Part shown: positions 1 through 7,915 of the stretch, piece by piece
How positions within the stretch are numbered: the stretch's first letter is position 1
Layout of the letters: each line of letters starts with the position of its first letter
Source of the DNA: DAIDKA01 sp035487155
GTDB lineage: Bacteria > Pseudomonadota > Gammaproteobacteria > Steroidobacterales > Steroidobacteraceae
Length of the DNA stretch: 64,000 bases
Direction of reading: 5' to 3'
Assembly: GCA_035487155.1 (NCBI GenBank)
Contig: DATHMK010000058.1
Location: 1 to 64,000 of the forward strand
Made by a program: the position numbers and the translations under genes
The notes under the pieces: generated by a model
Databases searched by the model: none
Told to the model about the DNA's origin: nothing
Seen by the model: only the letters and a program-made list of their open reading frames with translations

Positions 1-72
1 GCCTTGAGAGGGCCATGTCCTAGGCCTCTAGACGAAGGGAGCGAGGTTTCAAGCTCTGGCGCGAGAGCGCGG

Positions 73-78
73 TATTAT
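73..78 (+). promoter_or_regulatory. Candidate -10 element upstream of pcnB
   Basis: TATTAT lies about 45 bases before the pcnB start, in a short AT-rich patch of otherwise GC-rich sequence. I see no convincing -35 hexamer at the right distance, so this is a weak promoter call. Confidence 0.3.
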
Positions 79-121
79 AGAGAGCTGTACACATTGCTCA
101 AGCCTCGGAAAGCCTTACTCC

Positions 122-1585
122 TTGAACTCACCTGTTGACCCTGCGGCATCGGCCGTAAAACCGCGCATCATTGCGCGGTCCGACCATTCGGTTTCCCGTG
201 CCCATATTTCACCCAATGCCCTGCGCGTGCTGTATCGCCTGCGCGAAGGCGGCTTCCAGGCCTTCCTGGTCGGCGGCTGCGTGCGTGACCTGCTGCTGGG
301 GCTTGAGCCGAAGGATTTCGACGTATCAACGGATGCGTTGCCCGAAGAGGTGCGCAAGCTGTTTCGCAATTGTCGCCTGGTGGGGCGGCGCTTCCGCCTG
401 GCGCACGTGTTCTTCGGCCGCGAGACCATCGAGGTGGCGACCTTCCGCGCTTCAAGCGCGCCTTCGCAGGCCGAAGAGCCGATTGCGGACCTTGATGACG
501 ACGAGGGCGTTGCGGGCGAATCGGAGCTTGCCGAGGAGCCGGTGATGGAGCCTGAGAATCCCGGCCGGCGCCGCGATTCATTCGAGCAGGCCGACACCCA
601 CCGGGCCTTTGATGAGTCCGGCCGCATTCTGCGCGACAACGTCTACGGCAACATTGACGAGGATGTGTGGCGGCGCGACTTCACCGCGAACTCCCTGTAC
701 TACAACATCGCGGATTTCTCGCTGTGGGATTACGTGAATGGTGCGGCGGATATCGCCGCGCGTACGCTGCGACTGATCGGCGACCCGGAGACGCGCTACC
801 GCGAGGATCCGGTACGCATGCTGCGCGCGGCGCGCTTTGAGGCGAAGCTGGGCTTCTCGCTGGATCCGGCGACCGCCGCGCCCATCGCCTCCCTGGCCGA
901 GCTGCTCGGTGGCGTGCCGCCGGCGCGCCTGTTCGATGAGACCCTGAAGCTGTTTCTGACCGGGCATGGCGCGCGCAGCTACGAAGCGCTGCGACGCCGC
1001 GGCCTGCTGGCGGCGCTGCTGCCGACGGTGGATGCCTATGCCTCGGCATACCCCGGCAACCTGGTCGAGCAATTGCTGGTGCAGGGGCTGCGCAACACCG
1101 ATGAGCGAGTGCTCGCCGACAAGCCCGTCACCCCGACCTTCCTGTTCGCCCTGCTGTTGTATGGTCCCATCGCCCGCATCATCGAGGCGATGCCGCCGCA
1201 GCAATGGCATGAGACCGGCGCCATCCTGGACGCCTGTGACCGCGCATTGCGCGAAGCCCAGACGCGCATCGCCATTCCACGCCGCTTCGCGCTGGGCGTT
1301 CGCGAGATGTTCGCGCTGCAGCCGCGCCTGGAGCATCCGCGTGGCCGGCGGGCCCTGCGGGTGCTGGAACATCCGCGCTTTCGCGCCTCCTACGACCTGT
1401 TGCTGCTGCGGGCGCAGCTGGGACTGGCGGCGCAGGACACGGTCGACTGGTGGACACGACTGCAGGAAGTATCCGACCCGGAACGCGAGGCCATGACGGA
1501 TGATCTGGGCGGGTCCACGCCACGGCGCGAAGGCGCCCGCCGCGGTCCGCGCCGCCGGCGCCGCAGACCGGCCAGTTCTGCGTGA
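122..1585 (+). CDS. pcnB: Poly(A) polymerase I
   Basis: Template-independent polymerase that adds 3' poly(A) tails to RNA and so promotes decay. The 487-residue product has the nucleotidyltransferase signature LVGGCVRDLLLG (residues 49-60) followed by the catalytic DFD (65-67), then FRNCRLVGRRFRLAHV, RREDPVRM-type and LEHPRFRASYDLL segments that match the class II CCA/poly(A) polymerase family, and an Arg-rich C-terminal tail. The start is TTG, with GGAA about 11 bases upstream; no ATG or GTG is available in the preceding frame. Odd feature: an acidic, low-complexity stretch at about 115-165 makes the segment between the VATFR motif and the RRDF motif roughly 38 residues longer than in E. coli PcnB. 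First gene of a tight block with folK, a deoxynucleoside kinase gene and panC. Confidence 0.95.
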   Translation: MNSPVDPAASAVKPRIIARSDHSVSRAHISPNALRVLYRLREGGFQAFLVGGCVRDLLLGLEPKDFDVSTDALPEEVRKLFRNCRLVGRRFRLAHVFFGRETIEVATFRASSAPSQAEEPIADLDDDEGVAGESELAEEPVMEPENPGRRRDSFEQADTHRAFDESGRILRDNVYGNIDEDVWRRDFTANSLYYNIADFSLWDYVNGAADIAARTLRLIGDPETRYREDPVRMLRAARFEAKLGFSLDPATAAPIASLAELLGGVPPARLFDETLKLFLTGHGARSYEALRRRGLLAALLPTVDAYASAYPGNLVEQLLVQGLRNTDERVLADKPVTPTFLFALLLYGPIARIIEAMPPQQWHETGAILDACDRALREAQTRIAIPRRFALGVREMFALQPRLEHPRGRRALRVLEHPRFRASYDLLLLRAQLGLAAQDTVDWWTRLQEVSDPEREAMTDDLGGSTPRREGARRGPRRRRRRPASSA

Positions 1586-2073
1586 TGCCGGTGTGGCAAC
1601 CGGCCTACGTCGGGCTGGGCAGCAATCTATCGGACCCCGCGGCGCAGGTGCGAGAGGCACTGCGAAGTCTGGCGCGGCTGCCGCAGACGCTGTGCGTGGC
1701 CGCCTCGCGGCTGTATGGCTCACGCGCCCTGGGGCCGGTGACCCAGCCGGATTTCGTCAATGCGGTTGCGGGGCTGCTGACCCGCCTCACCTCTGTGGAA
1801 CTGCTGCGCCAGCTGCGGCAGCTGGAAGGCCACGCCGGGCGCCCCGCAGTGCACGAACACTGGGGGCCGCGGGTCCTGGACCTGGATGTGCTGGTGTTCG
1901 GTCGCGAGCAGTGTGCCGGGCCCGAACTGGTGCTGCCTCATCCCGGTGTAGTGGAGCGCAATTTCGTTCTGTATCCTCTGGCCGATATTGCGCCGGATCT
2001 GGAAGTGCCCGGACGTGGCCGGGTCCGGGAGCTGCTGGCCCACGTTTCCGCTGATGGCCTCTGGCCCCTATGA
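1585..2073 (+). CDS. folK: 2-amino-4-hydroxy-6-hydroxymethyldihydropteridine pyrophosphokinase
   Basis: HPPK transfers pyrophosphate from ATP to 6-hydroxymethyl-7,8-dihydropterin in folate synthesis. The 162-residue product begins with the typical YVGLGSNL segment and carries WGPRVLDLDVLVFG, whose DLD holds the two Mg-binding aspartates, then LPHPGVVERNFVLYPL, all in family order; length is normal. The ATG at 1585 overlaps the pcnB stop (TGATG), which favours it over the in-frame GTG one codon earlier and suggests translational coupling. Its own stop overlaps the next start (ATGA). pcnB-folK adjacency is common in gammaproteobacteria. Confidence 0.95.
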   Translation: MPVWQPAYVGLGSNLSDPAAQVREALRSLARLPQTLCVAASRLYGSRALGPVTQPDFVNAVAGLLTRLTSVELLRQLRQLEGHAGRPAVHEHWGPRVLDLDVLVFGREQCAGPELVLPHPGVVERNFVLYPLADIAPDLEVPGRGRVRELLAHVSADGLWPL

Positions 2074-2735
2074 CTGCCACCGCTACCGCCTCTGGATTTC
2101 GCTATATCGTCGTCGAAGGCCCGATCGGCGTGGGCAAGACCAGTCTCGCGCGCCGTCTGGCCGAGACCTACGATGCGACCCTGATCCTGGAACAGGCTGC
2201 CGAGAACCCGTTCCTGGAGCGCTTCTACCGCAATCCGCGCGCGGCGGCCTTTCCCGCCCAGCTGTATTTCCTGTTTCAGCGCACCCAGCAGCTGCAGGGC
2301 CTGAACCAGTCGGACCTGTTCTCACCGGTGCGGGTGGCGGACTACCTGCTGGCCAAGGATCAGCTGTTCGCCCGCATCACCCTGGATGAGGCGGAATTCA
2401 AACTCTACGAGCAGGTGCACGCCAAGCTCGGGGGGGTGGCGCCGAAACCTGACCTGGTCATATACCTGCAGGCACCCGTGGATGTGCTGCTGGCGCGCAT
2501 CGGCCGGCGCGGCATCGCCTTCGAGCAGCAGATCGAGCGTGCCTATCTGACCCGGCTCAACGAGGCCTATTCGCGCTTCTTCCATGAATACGACGAGGCA
2601 CCGCTGCTGATCATCAATGCCGCCTCCATCGATCCGATCGGCAATCAGTCGGACTATGATGACCTCTTGCTTGCCATCAGCCGCGTGAAGCGTGGACGCA
2701 ACTACTACAACGCCATGCGGCATGGAATGATCTGA
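2070..2735 (+). CDS. Deoxynucleoside kinase (dAdo/dGuo kinase family)
   Basis: Salvage kinase that phosphorylates a deoxyribonucleoside to its 5'-monophosphate. The 221-residue protein has a P-loop GPIGVGKTS near residues 17-25, the Q-L-Y-F-L-F-Q-R-T segment and the DYLLAKDQLFA motif of bacterial deoxynucleoside kinases, and a lid-like GRRGIAFEQ segment. The start overlaps folK by 4 bases (ATGA) and panC follows with no gap, so it is very probably cotranscribed. In several relatives panB occupies this position next to panC. Substrate preference (deoxyadenosine, deoxyguanosine or deoxycytidine) cannot be read from the sequence. Confidence 0.88.
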   Translation: MTATATASGFRYIVVEGPIGVGKTSLARRLAETYDATLILEQAAENPFLERFYRNPRAAAFPAQLYFLFQRTQQLQGLNQSDLFSPVRVADYLLAKDQLFARITLDEAEFKLYEQVHAKLGGVAPKPDLVIYLQAPVDVLLARIGRRGIAFEQQIERAYLTRLNEAYSRFFHEYDEAPLLIINAASIDPIGNQSDYDDLLLAISRVKRGRNYYNAMRHGMI

Positions 2736-3581
2736 ATGCAAACGGTCACCACCATCGCGCATGTGCGTGAGCGCGTGCGCCAGTGGCATGCGCAGGGCCT
2801 GCGTGTCGCCTTCGTGCCGACCATGGGCAACCTGCATGCCGGACACATGAGCCTCATCGAGGCTGCGCGCCAGCACGGCGAGCGCTTCGTCGCCAGCATT
2901 TTCGTCAATCCCATGCAGTTCGGCCCCAATGAGGACTATGCGCACTATCCGCGCACGCCGCGCGCCGATGAGCGGATGCTGGAGGCGGCGGGGTGCGACC
3001 TGATGTTCATGCCCGACGTGGCGGAGATCTACCCCAACGGTCCGGAGAATGCTGCGCGGGTGGAAGTGCCGGTGCTGTCGAACATTTTGGACGGAGAGTT
3101 CCGGCCCGGGCATTTCCAGGGGGTCGCCACGGTCGTCACCAAGCTGTTCAATATCGTCGCTCCGGATGCGGCCATCTTCGGAGAGAAGGATTTTCAGCAG
3201 CTCACGGTGATACGGCGCATGGTGGCGGACCTTTGCATGCCGGTGAGCATCATCGGCGCGGCCACCGTGCGCGAAAGCGACGGCCTGGCGATGAGCTCGC
3301 GCAACCAGTATCTGACCGCGGAGGAACGCGCCATCGCGCCCGCCATCTATCGCCAGCTGCAGCAGGCGCGCACGCGTCTGCTCGGCGCGGCGGCTGACCA
3401 GGACGTGGAGCGCGAAGGACTGGCGGCGCTGAGCGCGGCCGGGTTTCGCCCGGACTACTTCGCGGTGCGCGATGCCCGTGACCTGCAGCCGGCGCGGCCG
3501 GACTGCGCTGAGCGGGTGGTGCTGGTGGCCGCGCGCCTGGGCAAGGCGCGGCTCATAGATAACCTGCGAGTGAGGCGCTGA
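2736..3581 (+). CDS. panC: Pantothenate synthetase
   Basis: Condenses pantoate with beta-alanine using ATP, the last step of pantothenate synthesis. The 281-residue protein shows the nucleotidyltransferase HIGH-like motif in PTMGNLHAGHMSL, then NPMQFGPNEDY, the GEKDFQQLTVIRRM segment and the KMSKS-like MSSRNQYL. Length is typical. The ATG follows directly after the stop of the upstream kinase gene. panB, the usual partner, is not in this window. Ends convergent with queG, only 9 bases apart. Confidence 0.96.
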   Translation: MQTVTTIAHVRERVRQWHAQGLRVAFVPTMGNLHAGHMSLIEAARQHGERFVASIFVNPMQFGPNEDYAHYPRTPRADERMLEAAGCDLMFMPDVAEIYPNGPENAARVEVPVLSNILDGEFRPGHFQGVATVVTKLFNIVAPDAAIFGEKDFQQLTVIRRMVADLCMPVSIIGAATVRESDGLAMSSRNQYLTAEERAIAPAIYRQLQQARTRLLGAAADQDVEREGLAALSAAGFRPDYFAVRDARDLQPARPDCAERVVLVAARLGKARLIDNLRVRR

Positions 3582-3590
3582 GGCGACGAG

Positions 3591-4664
3591 TCAGGCGGGG
3601 TGCTGCTGCAGCGCCCAGTCGATATGTTCGGCCAGCAGGGCCGAGGCGCCGGCTCGACGCCGCAGCAGGCTTGGCCGCACTTCAGGCGCCGGCGGCGCAT
3701 TGCCCAGGGCCACCGCGATATTGCGCGACCAGCGCTGGTAGCCGATGCGGTAGATGGCCGAGCCGCGCATGCGTTCCTCAAACTCATCTTCGGTCCAGGC
3801 GAGCAGTTCCGTCAGCCGTGCACGGTCGAGCCGGTGTCGGACCTTGAAATCAGGATGGGCCGCCGTGCGCGCAAACTTGTTCCACGGGCACACCAGCTGG
3901 CAGTCATCGCAGCCGTAGATGCGGTTGCCCAGGGCCCGGCGCAGTTCAAGCGGAATGCTGCCGTGATGTTCGATGGTGAGGTAGGACACGCAGCGGCGCG
4001 CGTCGAGTCTGTGCGGACCCACAATGGCCTGGGTCGGACAGATGTCGATACAGGCCGTGCAGGTGCCGCAATGCTGGGTCGGCGCTGAATCGGCCGGTAA
4101 CGGCAGGTCGGTGAGAATTTCACCGAGGAAGAACCACGAGCCCGCCTCCCGCGACAGCAGGTTGGTGTGCTTGCCGATCCAGCCCAGTCCGGCATTGCGC
4201 GCCAGGGCCTTTTCAAGTACCGGCGCACTGTCCACACAGATGCGGTAGCCGAAAGGACCGATGCGCGCCAGAAGCTGCTGTGCCAGCTGCTTCAGCTGCC
4301 CGCGCAGCACCTTGTGATAGTCCCGTCCCAGGGCATACCGGGATACATAGCCACGCGCCGGATCGGCCAGCACGGCATCCGCGGCGGCGGCATCCTCCGG
4401 AAGGTAGTTCATGCGCACGCAGATGGCGCGCACGCTGCCCGGGACAAGCTCGGCCGGACGGCTGCGCCGCACGCCATGGCGCGCCATGTAGTGCATGTCG
4501 CCGTGCCAGCCCTCATCCAGCCAGCGCAGCAGGTGCTGCTCATCCGGCGCGAGGTCCAGCTGCGCGACGCCCAGGGCGTCAAAACCCAGTTGCTGGGCGA
4601 GGATTTGAAGCTGGGCGCGGATCGCCGCCAGCTCAGGGGGTGCAAAGTTGGTCGGGCCGGCCAT
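3591..4664 (-). CDS. queG: Epoxyqueuosine reductase (cobalamin- and Fe-S-dependent)
   Basis: Reduces epoxyqueuosine to queuosine in the wobble position of GUN-anticodon tRNAs. Visible features: the catalytic-Asp segment CVDSAPVLEKALA, GWIGKHTNLL, a first cluster motif CGTCTACIDICP, a lone Cys in RRCVSYLTIEHHG, and a second set CDDCQLVCPWNK, giving ligands for two [4Fe-4S] clusters. I place the start at 4664, giving 357 residues, because it begins just before the conserved helix and because the likely -10 element lies between this ATG and the in-frame ATG at 4688. Divergent from nnr. Confidence 0.94.
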   Translation of the reverse strand: MAGPTNFAPPELAAIRAQLQILAQQLGFDALGVAQLDLAPDEQHLLRWLDEGWHGDMHYMARHGVRRSRPAELVPGSVRAICVRMNYLPEDAAAADAVLADPARGYVSRYALGRDYHKVLRGQLKQLAQQLLARIGPFGYRICVDSAPVLEKALARNAGLGWIGKHTNLLSREAGSWFFLGEILTDLPLPADSAPTQHCGTCTACIDICPTQAIVGPHRLDARRCVSYLTIEHHGSIPLELRRALGNRIYGCDDCQLVCPWNKFARTAAHPDFKVRHRLDRARLTELLAWTEDEFEERMRGSAIYRIGYQRWSRNIAVALGNAPPAPEVRPSLLRRRAGASALLAEHIDWALQQHPA

Positions 4665-4672
4665 GGCGGCCC

Positions 4673-4699
4673 AGTATAATGAGGCCATGGCACTGCCAA
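4673..4699 (-). promoter_or_regulatory. Candidate queG promoter
   Basis: On the minus strand TTGGCA (4699-4694) is separated by 15 bases from TATACT (4678-4673), close to the sigma-70 consensus. Initiation 6-7 bases downstream would fall near 4666, next to the ATG at 4664, implying an almost leaderless queG mRNA. Confidence 0.45.
4675..4680 (+). promoter_or_regulatory. Candidate -10 element of nnr
   Basis: A perfect TATAAT ends 6 bases before the nnr ATG (4687). If it is used, transcription would begin at or beside the start codon. It overlaps the minus-strand -10 of queG. No good -35 is visible at 16-18 bp; TTGGTC lies 21 bp upstream. Confidence 0.4.
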
Positions 4700-6165
4700 T
4701 CGCCGTTTATTCCGCCGAGCAGGTGCGCGCGCTGGACCAGCGCGCCATCGAGTCGCTGCCCGTTTCCGGCTACACATTGATGAAGCGGGCCGGCGAGGCG
4801 GCGCTGCGATATCTGCGGGCGCGCTGGCCGATGGTCAACCGCATCGTGATCGTGTGCGGCGCTGGCAACAACGGCGGGGATGGCTATGTGCTGGCGCGCT
4901 TCGCCCAGGCCGCGGGGCTTGAAGTCAGCGTCATTGCCAGCGCGCCGGTTGCGGACCTGAAGGGCGATGCCCGGCAGGCGCATGCGGATTTCCTGGCCAG
5001 CGGTGGCGCGGCCCGGCCGCTGAGCATGGCGTTGCTGCGCGAAGGCGAAGTCATCATCGATGCGGTGCTGGGCACGGGTGCGACGCACACCGTGCGTGGC
5101 GCCGCCGCCGAGGCCATCGGCGCCATCAATTCCGCCAGCCGTCCGGTATTTGCCATCGATATCCCGTCAGGCCTGGACAGCGACAGCGGGATGCCGCTGG
5201 GGGAATCGGTCCGCGCCGACTCGACAGTGACCTTCGTGGGACTGAAGACCGGGCTGTTCCTGGGCGAGGGCCCGGAGCGGGCGGGTAGGATATTTTTCGA
5301 CGATCTGGAGGTTCCGGTTCCGGACATTCCCCAGTTCAGCCCGCGACTGCAGCGCATCACCGAAGCGTGCGTGGTGCAGGCCCTGCCACGGCGTCCGCGC
5401 CAGGCGCACAAGGGCGACTTCGGCCGCGTGCTCATCATCGGCGGCGGGGTCGGCATGCCCGGCGCCGCACGGCTGTGCGGCGAGGCCTGCCTGCGTGCCG
5501 GTGCGGGGCTGGTGACCGTGGCCACGGCCGCGGAGAACCTGGTGGCGATCGTCGCCGGCCGGCCGGAGCTGATCTGTCTGCCCTTGGGCAGCCCGGCCGA
5601 ACTGATACCGGCGCTGGAGCGCGCCGATGTCGTGGCCATCGGTCCGGGTCTGGGGCGCAGTGCCTGGGCCCAGGAGCTGGTCCGGCTGACGCTTGCCTGT
5701 GCCAAGCCCCTGGTAGTGGATGCTGATGCCCTGAACATCATTGCCGAATCCGGCAAGCGCCAGCGCGACAATTGGATCCTGACGCCGCATCCGGGCGAGG
5801 CGGCACGGTTGCTGGGGGTGGAGACGGCTGAAGTCCAGAGCGATCGTCTGGCGGCGCTGGCCGCGCTGGTGCGCGAGTTCGGCGGCACGATCGCGCTCAA
5901 GGGTGCGGGCACTCTGGTCGGACGTCAGGGCAAGGCGCCGGGACTTTGCGAGCGCGGCAATCCCGGCATGGCCAGTGCCGGCATGGGCGATGTGCTCACC
6001 GGCGCCATCGCCGGCGTGCTGGCCCAGTGTGAGGAGCCCTGGCTGGCCACGCGAGCGGCGGTCATGGCCCATGCGATGGCGGGCGACGCAGCCGCCCGCC
6101 AGGGTGAGCGCGGGCTGCTGGCCAGCGACGTCGTGCGTGAACTGCAGGCGTGCGTCAATCCTTGA
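4687..6165 (+). CDS. nnr: Bifunctional NAD(P)H-hydrate epimerase / ADP-dependent NAD(P)H-hydrate dehydratase
   Basis: Repairs hydrated NADH and NADPH: the N-terminal YjeF domain (about 1-215) epimerises the R form, and the C-terminal ribokinase-like domain (about 225-490) dehydrates the S form with ADP. Seen: CGAGNNGGDGYVLAR in the epimerase half, DIPSGLDSDSG, then KGDFGRVLIIGGGVGMPGA, TPHPGEAARLLG and NPGMASAGMGDVLTGAIAG in the dehydratase half. The 492-residue length is normal for the fused enzyme. An ATG at 4687 gives MALPIAVYSAEQVRALD, the usual N-terminus; an upstream in-frame start at 4648 is less likely. Followed by tsaE after 13 bases, as in many gammaproteobacteria. Confidence 0.95.
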   Translation: MALPIAVYSAEQVRALDQRAIESLPVSGYTLMKRAGEAALRYLRARWPMVNRIVIVCGAGNNGGDGYVLARFAQAAGLEVSVIASAPVADLKGDARQAHADFLASGGAARPLSMALLREGEVIIDAVLGTGATHTVRGAAAEAIGAINSASRPVFAIDIPSGLDSDSGMPLGESVRADSTVTFVGLKTGLFLGEGPERAGRIFFDDLEVPVPDIPQFSPRLQRITEACVVQALPRRPRQAHKGDFGRVLIIGGGVGMPGAARLCGEACLRAGAGLVTVATAAENLVAIVAGRPELICLPLGSPAELIPALERADVVAIGPGLGRSAWAQELVRLTLACAKPLVVDADALNIIAESGKRQRDNWILTPHPGEAARLLGVETAEVQSDRLAALAALVREFGGTIALKGAGTLVGRQGKAPGLCERGNPGMASAGMGDVLTGAIAGVLAQCEEPWLATRAAVMAHAMAGDAAARQGERGLLASDVVRELQACVNP

Positions 6166-6178
6166 CCAGGACCGGCAC

Positions 6179-6643
6179 TTGAGGCTGATCGCGGCGACTG
6201 CCGAGGACACCGAAGCCTGCGGGGCACGCCTGGCTCAGGCACTGCCGCTGGCGTATCCGCAGTGGCTGCAGTTGCAGCTGCACGGTGAGCTCGGGGCCGG
6301 CAAGACCACCCTGGCGCGCGGCTTTCTGCGCGCCCTGGGCCACGGTGGGCCGGTGCGCAGTCCCACCTACACCCTGGTGGAAACCTATGCACTGGGCGCC
6401 ATCACCGTGGTGCATGCCGATCTGTACCGGCTCCAGGACCCCGAAGAGTTTCACGCCCTGGGCCTGCGCGATCTGGCGATCGGCGGGCATGTGTGGCTCA
6501 TCGAATGGCCGCAGCGCGCCGGTCCTGGGCTTGCCGGGGCGGATGTGGCTGTCACCCTGGAAGCGCACCCGGGCTTTCACAGCATCGACCTGCAGGCCCG
6601 AACGCCGGCGGGGGTGCAGTGGCTGGCGCCTCTGAAGGCTTGA
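6179..6643 (+). CDS. tsaE: tRNA threonylcarbamoyladenosine biosynthesis ATPase
   Basis: ATPase partner of TsaB-TsaD in formation of t6A37 in ANN-decoding tRNAs. The 154-residue product has P-loop GELGAGKTT, SPTYTLVE, HADLYRL and LIEWPQ motifs in family order. No ATG fits: the reading frame is open far upstream inside nnr. The TTG at 6179 has AGGA 7 bases upstream and gives a length equal to E. coli TsaE, so I chose it. The nnr-tsaE-amiC-mutL-miaA-hfq order is classic for the class. Confidence 0.93.
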   Translation: MRLIAATAEDTEACGARLAQALPLAYPQWLQLQLHGELGAGKTTLARGFLRALGHGGPVRSPTYTLVETYALGAITVVHADLYRLQDPEEFHALGLRDLAIGGHVWLIEWPQRAGPGLAGADVAVTLEAHPGFHSIDLQARTPAGVQWLAPLKA

Positions 6644-6694
6644 ATTGCCGCGCTGCGAGTCGTAGATTACGCGGCAGATGTACTTTCGAAGTCT

Positions 6695-7879
6695 ATGAAA
6701 ATACGCGCCTTTATGGTGCTGTTGCTGGGGATGGGGCTGACCCTGGCATGGCCCGGCGCGCCGCTTATGGCGGCACCTGCGGGCCAGTTGCGAGCGCTGG
6801 CGGTCACCACGGATGAGTCCGGCATCGCCCTGTCACTGACCTTGAGCACCAAGGTTGCCTACCGTTTGGTGAAGGCCGCCAAGCCCGCGCGCATCGCCCT
6901 GACTCTGCGCCACACGCGCGGCGCGGCTGGCCTGGTGATGCCGGCGCCCCAGGGCCCGGTCACGGGAGTCAGTGCCCAGCAGCAGTCCAACGGCGACCTG
7001 CGCCTGACCATCTTCCTGGCCCGCTCACTGCCGGTACATCTGGCCTGGGACATCCCCGGGGCCGCGGGCGCCCCGCACGCCGTGGCGGTGGCGCACGCGC
7101 CGCGCGAGTCCGGGCGCGATATCGTCATCGCCGTGGATGCAGGCCATGGCGGTGAGGATCCGGGCGCCACCGGCCATGCGGGCATTCGCGAAAAAGACGT
7201 GGTGCTCGCCATCGCGCGCGCGCTGGCAGGCCGGATCAACTCCGAGCCCGGGATGCGCGCGGTGCTGACGCGCGATCATGATGAATTCCTGACGCTGCGC
7301 GAACGTATCCGGCGCGCCAGGGAGGCGAAGGCGGATCTGTTCGTGTCCATACATGCCGACTCGGTCCTCAACAGCGCGGTCACCGGCTCCTCGGTATATG
7401 TGCTCTCCGAGCGTGGCGCGACCAATGAGGCGGCGCGCTGGCTGGCCGAGCGCGAGAATGCCGCCGACCTCATGGGCGGCGTGTCGCTGGCCGATAAGGG
7501 CAATAGGCTGGCCTCGGTGCTGCTGGACCTGTCACAGTCGGCGAATATCGGCGCCAGCATGTCGGCGGCCCAGAATGTGATCGGCGCGCTGCAGGGCGTG
7601 GGCCTGGTGCGCAAGGCCCAGGTGCAGCAGGCCGGATTCGTGGTGCTCAAGTCGCCCGACATTCCCTCGATGCTGGTTGAGACCGCCTATATTTCCAATC
7701 CGGCCGAGGAGCGGCGCTTGCGCAATCCGGCGCAGCAGGCGGCCCTGGCCGACGCCATCTTCACCGGTCTGCGCAGCTATTTCGCGGGCAATCCACCGGC
7801 CGGGACACGCTTCGCGCTGGCGCGCGGGCCGCATCCGGCCCCGGACCTCGCCGGCACGGGGGCAGCACCCGGCGCCTGA
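6695..7879 (+). CDS. N-acetylmuramoyl-L-alanine amidase, AmiB/AmiC type
   Basis: Periplasmic zinc amidase that cuts the septal peptidoglycan stem from MurNAc during daughter-cell separation. A signal peptide (1-27, ending near LMAAPA) is followed by an AMIN domain (about 30-125, septal localisation) and an Amidase_3 domain (about 145-365). Zinc ligands and catalytic residues visible: DAGHGGEDPGA, REKD, SIHAD and VETAYISN. The insert with LADKGNRLASVLLDLSQS corresponds to the regulatory helix region that occludes the active site in AmiB/AmiC until EnvC/NlpD act. 394 residues. Located between tsaE and mutL, as in relatives. Confidence 0.93.
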   Translation: MKIRAFMVLLLGMGLTLAWPGAPLMAAPAGQLRALAVTTDESGIALSLTLSTKVAYRLVKAAKPARIALTLRHTRGAAGLVMPAPQGPVTGVSAQQQSNGDLRLTIFLARSLPVHLAWDIPGAAGAPHAVAVAHAPRESGRDIVIAVDAGHGGEDPGATGHAGIREKDVVLAIARALAGRINSEPGMRAVLTRDHDEFLTLRERIRRAREAKADLFVSIHADSVLNSAVTGSSVYVLSERGATNEAARWLAERENAADLMGGVSLADKGNRLASVLLDLSQSANIGASMSAAQNVIGALQGVGLVRKAQVQQAGFVVLKSPDIPSMLVETAYISNPAEERRLRNPAQQAALADAIFTGLRSYFAGNPPAGTRFALARGPHPAPDLAGTGAAPGA

Positions 7880-7915
7880 GCGAGTCCGGTGTCGAACAGG
7901 CATACTTTGGCCCCC

